From contig CANIOW010000028.1 in NCBI GenBank assembly GCA_947469285.1, positions 1-38,328 of the forward strand: DNA of 38,328 nucleotides, written 5' to 3'. The notes below the pieces were generated by a model, which was not told the DNA's origin, ran no database searches, and was given only the letters and a program-made list of their open reading frames with translations. Position numbers and translations under genes: made by a program. This stretch comes from Gammaproteobacteria bacterium. Its GTDB lineage: Bacteria; Pseudomonadota; Gammaproteobacteria; Steroidobacterales; Steroidobacteraceae. Positions 26,715 through 34,862 of the stretch are shown in pieces (the first letter of the stretch is position 1; each line of letters starts with the position of its first letter).

Positions 26715-27677
26715 GTGGCAAAGCGAAAGGTTATTATCACCTGTGCTATTACCGGCGCAGCGCACACACCTTGCATGTCGCCGCATTTGCCGATTACGCC
26801 AGAGGACATTGCCGCCCAGGCCATCGAGGCGGCCAATGCAGGGGCGGCGATCATTCATCTGCATGCACGGGATCCGAAGGATGGGTTCCCAACGACCGAT
26901 CCGGATGTCTATGCGAAGTTTCTGCGCCCAATCAAGGACGGCTGCGACGCGATTATCAATATCACCACGGGCCAGCCGGACCGCGAGGCGCTGGTGAATC
27001 CAGATCCTGTGGCCATGTTTACCCGGCGCTTATCGGCGCCGATGCGGTTCGCCCCTGAATTGTGCTCGTTCAATATGGGGCCATTTAATCCCGGCCTGTG
27101 GGCCTATGCTGACCGCTATGAAGGTCAGTACAAATATGACTGGGAACGGCAGTTCATGGTGGCGACCAAGGGGATCACCATGATTAACAATTACAATAAT
27201 ATGGAGTACATCGCCCGGGAGTTAGGCGATCAACGCGGCGTGCGTTTTGAATTCGAATGCTTTGATATCGGCCATTTGTACACGCTAAAATTTATTATGG
27301 ATCAGGGTTGGATTAAAGGTCCGGTGCTGATCCAGTCCATTTTCGGATTTCCAGGTGGTCTGGGTGCGAACCCGAAGCATGTGCTGCACGCCAAGCAGAC
27401 GGCGGACGATCTGTTTGGCGATAACTATGAGTGGTCCTGCTTGGCGGCGGGATCCAACCAAATGGCGATTGTGACGATGGCGGCCATACTGGGTGGCCAC
27501 GTCCGGGTGGGGCTAGAGGACAGTCTTTGGCTCGGTCCGGGCGAACTGGCCCCTTCTAACGCGGCTCAGGTGGCACGTATCCACCGCATTCTAGATGAAC
27601 TGTCGCTAGAAGTGGCCACGCCTGCGGAGGCACGCGAGATCCTGCGCACCAAGGGAAGCGAGAACACGCTCATATGA
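26715..27677 (+). CDS. Beta-keto acid cleavage enzyme (BKACE, DUF849)
   Basis: BKACE enzymes react a beta-keto acid with acetyl-CoA, yielding acetoacetate and a shortened CoA ester. The 320-residue protein has the family pattern: CAITGAAHTP near the N-terminus, the zinc ligands His48 and His50 (HLHARDPKDG), the central GGLGANP, and the C-terminal VGLEDSLWLGPG carrying the third ligand. GTG 26715 is favoured by the upstream GGGAG and by the fit to family length; the frame is open further upstream inside the aminotransferase. The founding member (Kce) acts in lysine fermentation; others act on dehydrocarnitine. The specificity here is not readable by eye. Confidence 0.92.
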   Translation: MAKRKVIITCAITGAAHTPCMSPHLPITPEDIAAQAIEAANAGAAIIHLHARDPKDGFPTTDPDVYAKFLRPIKDGCDAIINITTGQPDREALVNPDPVAMFTRRLSAPMRFAPELCSFNMGPFNPGLWAYADRYEGQYKYDWERQFMVATKGITMINNYNNMEYIARELGDQRGVRFEFECFDIGHLYTLKFIMDQGWIKGPVLIQSIFGFPGGLGANPKHVLHAKQTADDLFGDNYEWSCLAAGSNQMAIVTMAAILGGHVRVGLEDSLWLGPGELAPSNAAQVARIHRILDELSLEVATPAEAREILRTKGSENTLI

Positions 27678-29551
27678 GCGCGGCGCGCTGGTCTGTGATC
27701 GTCCGCGCGGCATCGGCAGTCGTTCTGAGCATCGCGGTGTTCTCACTAGCGTCCGTGAGCGCCGCCGAGACTTCGGCTCCACGTCCGGGGTCGGTCTACA
27801 TCCCCATGCCGGATGGGACGCGGCTGGCGGCCGATCTTTGGTGGCCACCGGAAAGCGCTCTGCAGACCAAGGTGCCGGCCGTTGTGAGTTTCACGCGGTA
27901 CTGGCGGTCTAGGTCCTTCGACCCTGCGCAGCGCGATGCCGATCCGGTCATCGATGCCATGACTGCTGCCGGTGCTGTGGTGGTGATCGTCGACGCGCGG
28001 GGTAGCGGCGCCTCTTTCGGTCGTCGCGACACGGAGTTTTCGACCTGCGAGGTGCGCGACTTCGGTCCGGTTGTTGATTGGATTGCGGCGCAGGCCTGGT
28101 CCAATGGGCGGGTGGCCACGTACGGCGAGTCGTACTCTGGAAATACCGCGGAAGCAGCGGCGATTGCTCCCTCATCGGCGTTGGTGGCGGCGGTAGCGCT
28201 GTTCACCGATTTTGATGCTTACAGCTCGATCCTGTTCCCAGGTGGGTTGCGCAATGCCTTCATCAGTGGTGTCTGGGGCACGGGGGTTCAGGCGCTGGAC
28301 CGGAATAAAGTACCGCAGGGAGAGTGGCGTAGCGGCAAGTCGACCGGGCCGCGTTTGCTCGGCGTGCAACCGGTGCAAGGCGACACCGACGGCCAGCAAT
28401 TAAAGGCTGCCGTGGCGCAGCACCATTCGAACCTTGATGTTTCGCGTTGGCTCATGAAGGCCGAATTTCGTGACGATCTGAAATTTGCGGCGGCTTTGTC
28501 TGCTCGCTGCGATCACATGGTGGCGCCCTACCAGTTTCTCCAAAATCCGACGCGAAGATCACTGCCTATGCTGCACTGGGGCAGCTGGATGGACGCGGGT
28601 ACCGCAGCAGGGGTGCTGGCGCGCTTCGTCGGCGATCCGGGCGCTGGCGAGTATGTGATTGGCGCGTGGTCGCACGGCGCCGCGTTTGATGCGGACATTT
28701 TTGCGCCCGCGGACACGCCAGTGGCGCCGAACGTACCGGCGCAGATTCAGGGCGTGATTGACTACCTCCAACCTTTCCTCAACGCCAGCGCAGTGAGCCG
28801 ATCCAGCCGACCCGTGCTCCGCTATTACACGATGGGTGAGAAACGCTGGAAGCAAACCGAGCAGTGGCCGCCCAAGGGCACTGCCGATCAGGTCTGGTAC
28901 CTCGGGCCCGAGCAACGTCTGCTGGGCGTTGGGCCGACGCGCGCCGGCGGCACGGACGTCTACAAGGTAGATTACTCGGCGCGGACGGGTCGGAACTCGC
29001 GATGGGCTACCCAGGTGGGTGGCCCCGACGTCATTTATGCCGACCGGCGTTTGGCGGATCAGAAGTTGTTGACCTACACCAGCGCGCCCTTGGCGGTCGA
29101 TACAGAGATCACTGGCCACCCCTCGGTCACGCTCCAAGTTTCCTCGACGCATCCGGATGGCGCCATCATCGTGTATCTGGAAGCCGTGTCTCCGCAAGGC
29201 GCCGTGCAGATGATCACGGAGGGAGAACTGCGTTTGATCCACCGACGGGTGTCCCCGGCGCCTAGGCCCTATCCGACCTTTGGGGCGTATCACACCTTTA
29301 AGCGGCAGGATGCAATGCCGCTGCACCCTGGCGAGATAGCCGAGATCGCTATTACTTTGCTGCCAACGTCGGTCAGGATTCTGCAGGGATTTTCGCTGCG
29401 CCTGGCGATTGCCGGACATGACCAGGACGCGTTTCATCGGTATCCGACGCGCGGATTCCCCACCATCAAGATTCACCGGGAGCAAGCGTTTGTGTCGAGT
29501 CTCACGGTGCCGGTGGTCGCGCCGATAGGGGACGACGGAGAGATGAAATGA
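27674..29551 (+). CDS. Exported CocE/NonD family hydrolase (S15-like)
   Basis: The 625-residue protein begins with a signal peptide (about 1-31, ending VSAAE). The alpha/beta hydrolase domain has DARGSGASFG and the nucleophile Ser153 in YGESYSG; WSHGAAFD probably holds the catalytic histidine. From about 420 a jelly-roll domain typical of X-Pro dipeptidyl peptidase/CocE proteins follows (TGHPSVTLQVSSTHPDGA). Family members cleave amides and esters: X-Pro dipeptides, cocaine, glutaryl-7-ACA, alpha-amino acid esters. Its ATG overlaps the BKACE stop as ATGA. A periplasmic amidase or esterase fits the receptor upstream. Confidence 0.9.
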   Translation: MSAARWSVIVRAASAVVLSIAVFSLASVSAAETSAPRPGSVYIPMPDGTRLAADLWWPPESALQTKVPAVVSFTRYWRSRSFDPAQRDADPVIDAMTAAGAVVVIVDARGSGASFGRRDTEFSTCEVRDFGPVVDWIAAQAWSNGRVATYGESYSGNTAEAAAIAPSSALVAAVALFTDFDAYSSILFPGGLRNAFISGVWGTGVQALDRNKVPQGEWRSGKSTGPRLLGVQPVQGDTDGQQLKAAVAQHHSNLDVSRWLMKAEFRDDLKFAAALSARCDHMVAPYQFLQNPTRRSLPMLHWGSWMDAGTAAGVLARFVGDPGAGEYVIGAWSHGAAFDADIFAPADTPVAPNVPAQIQGVIDYLQPFLNASAVSRSSRPVLRYYTMGEKRWKQTEQWPPKGTADQVWYLGPEQRLLGVGPTRAGGTDVYKVDYSARTGRNSRWATQVGGPDVIYADRRLADQKLLTYTSAPLAVDTEITGHPSVTLQVSSTHPDGAIIVYLEAVSPQGAVQMITEGELRLIHRRVSPAPRPYPTFGAYHTFKRQDAMPLHPGEIAEIAITLLPTSVRILQGFSLRLAIAGHDQDAFHRYPTRGFPTIKIHREQAFVSSLTVPVVAPIGDDGEMK

Positions 29552-30579
29552 ATGCGGCCGCCCCATTGCAAATTGAAAAGCCCTACCTGTTGTACCTCGG
29601 GGACGTTGCGAACGACTTGTATGCGAAGACGGCCTTTGGACTGCGTGATTGGCTGCCCGGCGCCTGCGTGGGGCAGTTTCGTCGTGCCGGTTGTGTGGTG
29701 GACGCCCAATTGCCGGATATGACGCCAGCCGAGGCCGTCCTCGTGGGGGCGAAAACCTTGGTGATTGGCGTGGCGTCGGTCGGCGGCGGTTTGCCCGCGG
29801 CCTGGATCGACGACTTGGCTGTAGCGATGCGCGCCGGTCTGCATGTGGCGTCGGGCATGCATCAGCGGCTCGTGGATGCTCCCGTCCTGCGCGAACTTTC
29901 GCAGGCGCTAGGGTTGCACCTCCACGATGTGCGCCACAACGGACGGACGTATCCAGTCGCCACCGGGAAAAAGCGCTCCGGTCATCGCTTACTGACGGTC
30001 GGAACTGACTGCGCATTAGGCAAGAAGTACACCGCCTTGGCGTTGGCGCGCGAGATGCAAGCGCAGGGCTTGGACGCGGACTTTCGTGCGACCGGACAGA
30101 CGGGGATCTTGATCTCGGGCAGCGGCATACCGCTCGATGCCGTGGTGGTCGACTTTGCTGCTGGGGCCGCGGAGTGCTTGTCGCCGGCCAACGCGCCCAA
30201 TCACTGGGACGTCATTGAGGGCCAAGGCTCTCTATTCCATCCTGGATATGCGGGGGTGACACTGGCTCTGGTGCATGGATCTCAGCCAGACGCATTAGTG
30301 CTCTGTCACGACCCTACGAGGCACGAGATTGGCGGCTATCCTGGCTTTCGTATTCCCTCGCTGGAGGCTGCGATGGCAAGTTATCTGGGCGCCGCGCAGC
30401 TCACGAATCCTCAGGCACGGCTCCTTGGCGTGGCATTAAATACCTCCAAGCTCAGTGCGACCGCGTCCCTCGAGGTGTTGGCACAAACCGAGCAGCAACT
30501 CGGATTGCCGTGCGTGGACCCCATCAGAACCGGGGTAGCGCGCTTAGTAACGGCGCTGAAGGTGGCTTATGGACATTGA
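29548..30579 (+). CDS. dgcN: DUF1611 protein, DgcN-like (D-glutamate N-acetyltransferase family)
   Basis: The 343-residue protein matches the DUF1611 layout: an N-terminal Rossmann-like domain (about 10-130) and a C-terminal domain with a P-loop-like GTDCALGKK (152-160) followed by FRATGQTGILISG and the acidic VIEGQGSLFHPGYAG. DUF1611 proteins next to dipeptide-epimerase relatives have been described as DgcN, which acetylates D-glutamate so DgcA can racemise it to N-acetyl-L-glutamate. The next gene, overlapping by 11 bp, is exactly such an enolase-superfamily enzyme. The family assignment is firm; the D-glutamate activity is by analogy, as other D-amino acids or dipeptides are possible. Confidence 0.8.
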   Translation: MNAAAPLQIEKPYLLYLGDVANDLYAKTAFGLRDWLPGACVGQFRRAGCVVDAQLPDMTPAEAVLVGAKTLVIGVASVGGGLPAAWIDDLAVAMRAGLHVASGMHQRLVDAPVLRELSQALGLHLHDVRHNGRTYPVATGKKRSGHRLLTVGTDCALGKKYTALALAREMQAQGLDADFRATGQTGILISGSGIPLDAVVVDFAAGAAECLSPANAPNHWDVIEGQGSLFHPGYAGVTLALVHGSQPDALVLCHDPTRHEIGGYPGFRIPSLEAAMASYLGAAQLTNPQARLLGVALNTSKLSATASLEVLAQTEQQLGLPCVDPIRTGVARLVTALKVAYGH

Positions 30580-31552
30580 GGTGCGCATGGCCGATTGGGA
30601 TCTCGCGACGCCGTTGCGGATTTCAAACGCCGTATTTCCCTGTGCGAAAACCCTGGTCGTTGAAGTGCGTGACGGCAACCTCCGCGGTCGCGGTGAGAGT
30701 AACGGGATCTTCTATCGCGGGGAAACCGTCGACACGATGGTGAGTGCTATCGAAGCCGTGCGCCCTGCGCTCGAGCGGGGCATCAGTCGCGAGGTCCTCT
30801 GCGCATTGCTGCCGGCCGGGGGCGCGCGCAATGCGCTGGATTGCGCGCTGTGGGATCTAGAGTCAAAGCGTACGGACACGCGAGCCTGGGTGTTGGCAGG
30901 TCTGCCGACCGTCCGCCCGTTGACGACCGCGTATACGATCGGCGTTGGTACACCCGAGGCCATGGCCACTAGCGCCCGGGCGGCGGCGGTACGCGGGCTC
31001 GATTTGCTCAAGCTAAAGTTGGCCGGGACCGGCGATCTGGAGCGTGTCAGTGCGGTTCGGGCGGCGCACCCTCTGGCACGGATTATTGTGGATGCGAATC
31101 AGGGGTGGTCAGAGCGTCAGGTGCAGGAGTATCCCAAGGAACTGGCACGCCTCGGAGTGTCCTTGATCGAGCAGCCCTTGCCGGTCGGACAAGATGATGT
31201 GCTGCGTGACATCGACAGCCCGATCCCTTTTTGTGCTGACGAGTCCTGTCAGGCCTCCGGCTCCCTCGCCGGGCTGTCAGGGAAATATCAGTGGGTGAAT
31301 CTCAAGCTCGATAAGACCGGTGGTCTGACAGAAGCGCTGCGTATGGTGTCTATCGCCAGGCGCATGAAGATGGGCGTCATGGTCGGATGCATGCTGGGCA
31401 CTTCCCTGGCGATAGCCCCAGCGTTTGTTCTCGGCCAGCTTTGTGACCTCGCAGATCTCGATGCGCCGCTGTTATTGGCGAAGGATATTGCAGCGGGCCT
31501 TCGCTATGACGGGAATCAGGTCCACAGTCCGCGACCATCACTGTGGGGATAG
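30569..31552 (+). CDS. dgcA: Enolase-superfamily racemase/epimerase, DgcA-like
   Basis: This 327-residue member of the muconate lactonizing enzyme subgroup has both general bases, Lys148-x-Lys150 (LKLKLA) and Lys247 (NLKLDKTGG), and the three metal ligands Asp175 (VDANQGW), Glu201 (LIEQPLP) and Asp224 (CADES). That is the pattern of dipeptide epimerases and N-acyl amino acid racemases. With the overlapping DUF1611 gene the best specific reading is N-acetyl-D-glutamate racemase (DgcA). L-Ala-D/L-Glu epimerase, used on murein peptides, is the main alternative. Confidence 0.82.
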   Translation: MDIEVRMADWDLATPLRISNAVFPCAKTLVVEVRDGNLRGRGESNGIFYRGETVDTMVSAIEAVRPALERGISREVLCALLPAGGARNALDCALWDLESKRTDTRAWVLAGLPTVRPLTTAYTIGVGTPEAMATSARAAAVRGLDLLKLKLAGTGDLERVSAVRAAHPLARIIVDANQGWSERQVQEYPKELARLGVSLIEQPLPVGQDDVLRDIDSPIPFCADESCQASGSLAGLSGKYQWVNLKLDKTGGLTEALRMVSIARRMKMGVMVGCMLGTSLAIAPAFVLGQLCDLADLDAPLLLAKDIAAGLRYDGNQVHSPRPSLWG

Positions 31553-31609
31553 GCACGTGAACACGGCTTGCCTCACGCTTGTCTTGCCGCGTCGCGGAGC
31601 GGGCCCGCG

Positions 31610-32407
31610 GTGCTGAAACTGTGCGCTAACATCAGTTGGCTCTTCACTGATCTCCCGTTTTTAGACCGGCCACTGGCTGCTCGTCTGGCTGGGTTCGGGG
31701 CCATTGAGTTTCATTCAGCGCAGGGGCATTCGCCCGCCGTGATCGCGGCGGTGGCACGGGACGCCGGTGTGGCGGTGGCGCTGTTCAATGCCTGGCCGGG
31801 CGATTTGCTCACGGGTGGAGTGGGCCTGATTGGGGTACCCGGACGGCAGAGCGAGTTCGCCGTTGCACTAGACCAGGCTTGCCAACTGGGAGAGGCCTTG
31901 CCTGGCGCCTGCGTACAGATCGGCCAGAGCCGTGTGCCGGATGGAACCGAGCGTGAGCAGTGTCTGGAGGTGTTTTACGCCAATCTACGCTTGGCCACAC
32001 ACCGCCTGCGCGACGTGGGATGCCGCCCGCTGGTCGAAGCGGTGAACCGACACGATGCGCCCGGCATGTTGATCGGTAACGTGGCAGAGGCCGTCGACGC
32101 CATCGACCATGCAGACGCTCCGGGCCTTGGCCTGCAGTTCGACTGCTATCACGAAGCGATGGCAGGCGGCGACGTAGGTGGCGAGATTGCCCGCTGGGCT
32201 GGACGTATCGACCATCTACAGTTCTCCGACGCCCCAGGGCGCGGCGAACCAGGCAGTGGAGTGATCGACTTCACGGCTATTTGGAGCGAATTGGTACGCG
32301 TCGAGTACCGGCATTGGATGGCGGCTGAATATAGGCCGAGCACCGACACCCACCATTCACTACGTTGGCTCTCAGAGCTGCCAACCCACCAGGAGTACGG
32401 CCAATGA
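31610..32407 (+). CDS. Hydroxypyruvate isomerase-like TIM-barrel protein
   Basis: From GTG 31610 the protein has 265 residues and starts LKLCANISWLFTDLPFLDR, the usual beginning of Hyi/OtnI-type sugar isomerases of the AP-endonuclease-2 fold. Metal and substrate residues are in LVEAVNRHDAPG, LQFDCYHEAMAGGDV, HLQFSDAPGRGEPGSGVIDF and AAEYRP. Hyi interconverts hydroxypyruvate and tartronate semialdehyde, normally beside glyoxylate carboligase; no such gene is present. A dehydrogenase of the tartronate semialdehyde reductase family lies two genes downstream, so a C3 acid branch is possible, but OtnI-like sugar acid isomerase activity cannot be excluded. Confidence 0.82.
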   Translation: MLKLCANISWLFTDLPFLDRPLAARLAGFGAIEFHSAQGHSPAVIAAVARDAGVAVALFNAWPGDLLTGGVGLIGVPGRQSEFAVALDQACQLGEALPGACVQIGQSRVPDGTEREQCLEVFYANLRLATHRLRDVGCRPLVEAVNRHDAPGMLIGNVAEAVDAIDHADAPGLGLQFDCYHEAMAGGDVGGEIARWAGRIDHLQFSDAPGRGEPGSGVIDFTAIWSELVRVEYRHWMAAEYRPSTDTHHSLRWLSELPTHQEYGQ

Positions 32408-33825
32408 GCAGCGCACCGACCGGAAATCTGAACAGCGACGGGGTTGGCGCGCGCCTGCTCGGCGCATGGGAGCTCTATGCGTTTGCGTTCGGAGCGACGA
32501 TCGGTGGGAGCTGGATCGTTCTGGTGGGAACTTGGCTGTTACTGGCCGGTCCCGCCGGTGCTGCGGTCGCTTTTGCTATCGGCGGCATTGAGGCGCTGGT
32601 AGTGGGCTTTTCCTACGCCGAACTGGCCAGCCTCTATCCAGTGATTGGTGGCGAACTGGTGTTTGCGAAACGCATTTTCGGCGCCTCCACTGCGCACGCA
32701 GTTGGCTGGGGATTGGTCCTGTTATATCTGGCGCTCGTTGGTTTCGAAGCCGTCTCTGTGTCCTGGATTATTGGGGCCATGTTTTCTGGACTGTTGGGTC
32801 CTACCTTGTACTCGGTGGGGGGCGCTGAGATTCATCTTGGGGCGGTATTGCTGGGGTTGGGATTCAGCATTGCCATTGCGCTGACCAATTACCGGGGGGC
32901 GCAATCCGCAGGCCGACTGCAGGATTTTCTGACCATCGGTAAAATTGTCATTGCGGCCGTGTTTATTGGGTTTGGATTAAAGGCGTCGCATCTCGAAAAT
33001 TTCGCGCCTCTATTCGGCGCAAAAGAGGGAGCGCAATCCCTTGCGGCTTTTTTTGTGTTGCTCGGCTCCACGCCGCTGTACTTTGCAGGTTTCGGCATGA
33101 TCACCCAGGCAATGGGGGAGGCGAAGCCGCAGGAATATGCTCGTCTGGGACGCATCCTCATCGCCGTTATTCTCTCGGCCATGTTGTTCTATCTCTTGAT
33201 CATTGTAGTGGTCGCCGGCTTGGTGCCATCAGCGCGTTTAGCCAGCTACGAACTGCCAGCGGTGCAGGCGTTTGACGCGGCGTTCGGGATGCGTGCAATC
33301 ACCAATGTGGTGCTGATCATGGCGCTCCTCGGGCTGATGACGGTCTGGAATGCGACATTTTTTGCAGGTATTCGCGTTCTCGAGGGAATGGCGAGTGAAG
33401 GGCTGATTGATGGGAAATGGATCCTGCGTCGTGACCCTCAGCAGAGTCGGGTGGCGCCAGTGCTGTTGATGTTCTTGGCCTGTATTGTCGGAGCGTTGAT
33501 CGGTCGTCCCCTCCTGCTGCCCATCGTATCGGTGGCAGGTCTCGTGATAACGCTGCTATTTCTCTTCGTTTGCATCGCCTGCCTCGTACGACGCCGGCGC
33601 CAGGACCTGGTGCGGGCGCCCTACGAGGTGCCAGGGGGTACCGCAACGATCTATGGCGGCATCGTGCTCTCGTTGCTGTTGGTGTGCACCTCGCTGTTCG
33701 GAATGTTTTCGAATACGGGCGAGTCGTTCCCATCGGAGCTCTACGTCATCCTGTGGTGGAGTGTCCTTGGTTACGTGGTGTGGCGTCGGGGCACTGCCCG
33801 ACGAGCGCGCGCCGTGGCGGGTTGA
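32404..33825 (+). CDS. APC superfamily amino acid permease
   Basis: The 473-residue protein is hydrophobic throughout, with about 12 membrane segments. The first contains FGATIGGSWIVLVGTWLLLAG, the glycine-rich helix 1 of APC amino acid transporters, and the region near residue 215 has the LGSTPLYFAGFGMITQAMGE pattern. It should carry amino acids or related acids across the inner membrane, complementing the outer membrane receptor. ATG 32404 overlaps the preceding stop as ATGA, so it is translationally coupled to the isomerase-like gene. Substrate unknown. Confidence 0.9.
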   Translation: MSSAPTGNLNSDGVGARLLGAWELYAFAFGATIGGSWIVLVGTWLLLAGPAGAAVAFAIGGIEALVVGFSYAELASLYPVIGGELVFAKRIFGASTAHAVGWGLVLLYLALVGFEAVSVSWIIGAMFSGLLGPTLYSVGGAEIHLGAVLLGLGFSIAIALTNYRGAQSAGRLQDFLTIGKIVIAAVFIGFGLKASHLENFAPLFGAKEGAQSLAAFFVLLGSTPLYFAGFGMITQAMGEAKPQEYARLGRILIAVILSAMLFYLLIIVVVAGLVPSARLASYELPAVQAFDAAFGMRAITNVVLIMALLGLMTVWNATFFAGIRVLEGMASEGLIDGKWILRRDPQQSRVAPVLLMFLACIVGALIGRPLLLPIVSVAGLVITLLFLFVCIACLVRRRRQDLVRAPYEVPGGTATIYGGIVLSLLLVCTSLFGMFSNTGESFPSELYVILWWSVLGYVVWRRGTARRARAVAG

Positions 33826-33861
33826 CGGTTGGGGGGGCAGGGAGTTTTGGAGGGAGGGATT

Positions 33862-34758
33862 ATGCGGACGGTTGCGGTGTTGGGCACTGGGATCATGGGC
33901 GGACCGATGGCGAAAAATCTCGCGTCGGCGGGCCTAAATGTCCACGCGTGGAATCGCAGTGCTGAGAAGTCCGCGGCCCTCGTCGGTAGTGGCGTTCGTC
34001 CTTTCAGCGATCCACGAGAGGCGGTCAGCAACGCTGATCTGCTCATTGTGATGTTGAGTACCGGTGTGGTGATCGAAGAGGTGCTCTTCGGTGCGTCTGC
34101 ATCCGGTGACACGGTGGCCTCGAGACTGCCGGCAGGCATCCCGGTCGTGGTGATGAGCTCAATTCCAGTCTCAGTCGCTCGAGACCATGCCCGGCGGCTA
34201 CACGCGCTGGGGCATGCGTATGTGGATGCCCCGGTGTCCGGCGGAGAACGGGGCGCGATCGCCGGAACGCTGACCATTATGGCCGGAGGGGAGGTGGAGA
34301 CGATAGCGCTGGTGCAGGAGTACCTGCGTCCGCTGGGACGATTAACGCACGTGGGTCCCTGTGGGTCCGGGCAGTTGGCCAAGTTGGCCAACCAACTTAT
34401 TGTTGGGATCACCATTGCAGCAGTGGCGGAAGCCCTGTTGCTGGTGGAGGCGGGCGGTGCTGACCCACAAAGCGTGCGCGAGGCCCTGATCGGTGGATTC
34501 GCAGATTCCACGATCCTCAGGCAGCACGGTGAACGGATGGTGCACGGCAATTTCGTGCCGGGCGCTCATGCCCATGTGCAACTGAAGGATATGCGTACCG
34601 CATTGGACCTGGCAACGGACCTTGGGATTGGACTTCCCACCTCGGCGCTGGTGGGAACGCTCTACGCGGACATGTGCGGAAACGGCCTTGAAGGTCTGGA
34701 TCACAGTGGCCTGTTTGTCGAGTTGAAACGACGCTCCCGCACCGTAAACGGCGGGTGA
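33862..34758 (+). CDS. NAD(P)-dependent beta-hydroxyacid dehydrogenase (3-HIBADH / GarR family)
   Basis: The 298-residue protein has the Rossmann motif GTGIMG (8-13), the substrate-binding DAPVSGGERGAIAGTL (about 122-137) and the catalytic Lys174 in GQLAKLANQLI. This is the 3-hydroxyisobutyrate dehydrogenase / tartronate semialdehyde reductase / 6-phosphogluconate dehydrogenase-like family. AGGGAGG just before ATG 33862 is a strong ribosome binding site. Tartronate semialdehyde reductase would fit the Hyi-like gene; 3-hydroxyisobutyrate dehydrogenase would fit the acyl-CoA dehydrogenase downstream. The sequence alone does not decide. Confidence 0.88.
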   Translation: MRTVAVLGTGIMGGPMAKNLASAGLNVHAWNRSAEKSAALVGSGVRPFSDPREAVSNADLLIVMLSTGVVIEEVLFGASASGDTVASRLPAGIPVVVMSSIPVSVARDHARRLHALGHAYVDAPVSGGERGAIAGTLTIMAGGEVETIALVQEYLRPLGRLTHVGPCGSGQLAKLANQLIVGITIAAVAEALLLVEAGGADPQSVREALIGGFADSTILRQHGERMVHGNFVPGAHAHVQLKDMRTALDLATDLGIGLPTSALVGTLYADMCGNGLEGLDHSGLFVELKRRSRTVNGG

Positions 34759-34862
34759 CTTAACGCCATCCACCGAGTAGTCCCCGACGCCGGCAGCGGA
34801 CTTCATGCTGGCCGCGCGATATTTCCAAAGCAAACTTCCGGACGCTAGGATATTTACCCTCT

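Noticed and set aside
31553-31609. Earlier start of the isomerase-like gene at 31568
   Set aside because: The extra 14 residues do not resemble the family; GTG 31610 begins directly with the conserved LKLCANISW.
34342-34833. Minus-strand ORF across the dehydrogenase end, with a peptide starting MKSAAGVGDYSV
   Set aside because: It overlaps a well-supported gene on the other strand and shows no recognisable domain; the part in the 104-bp gap is too short to judge.
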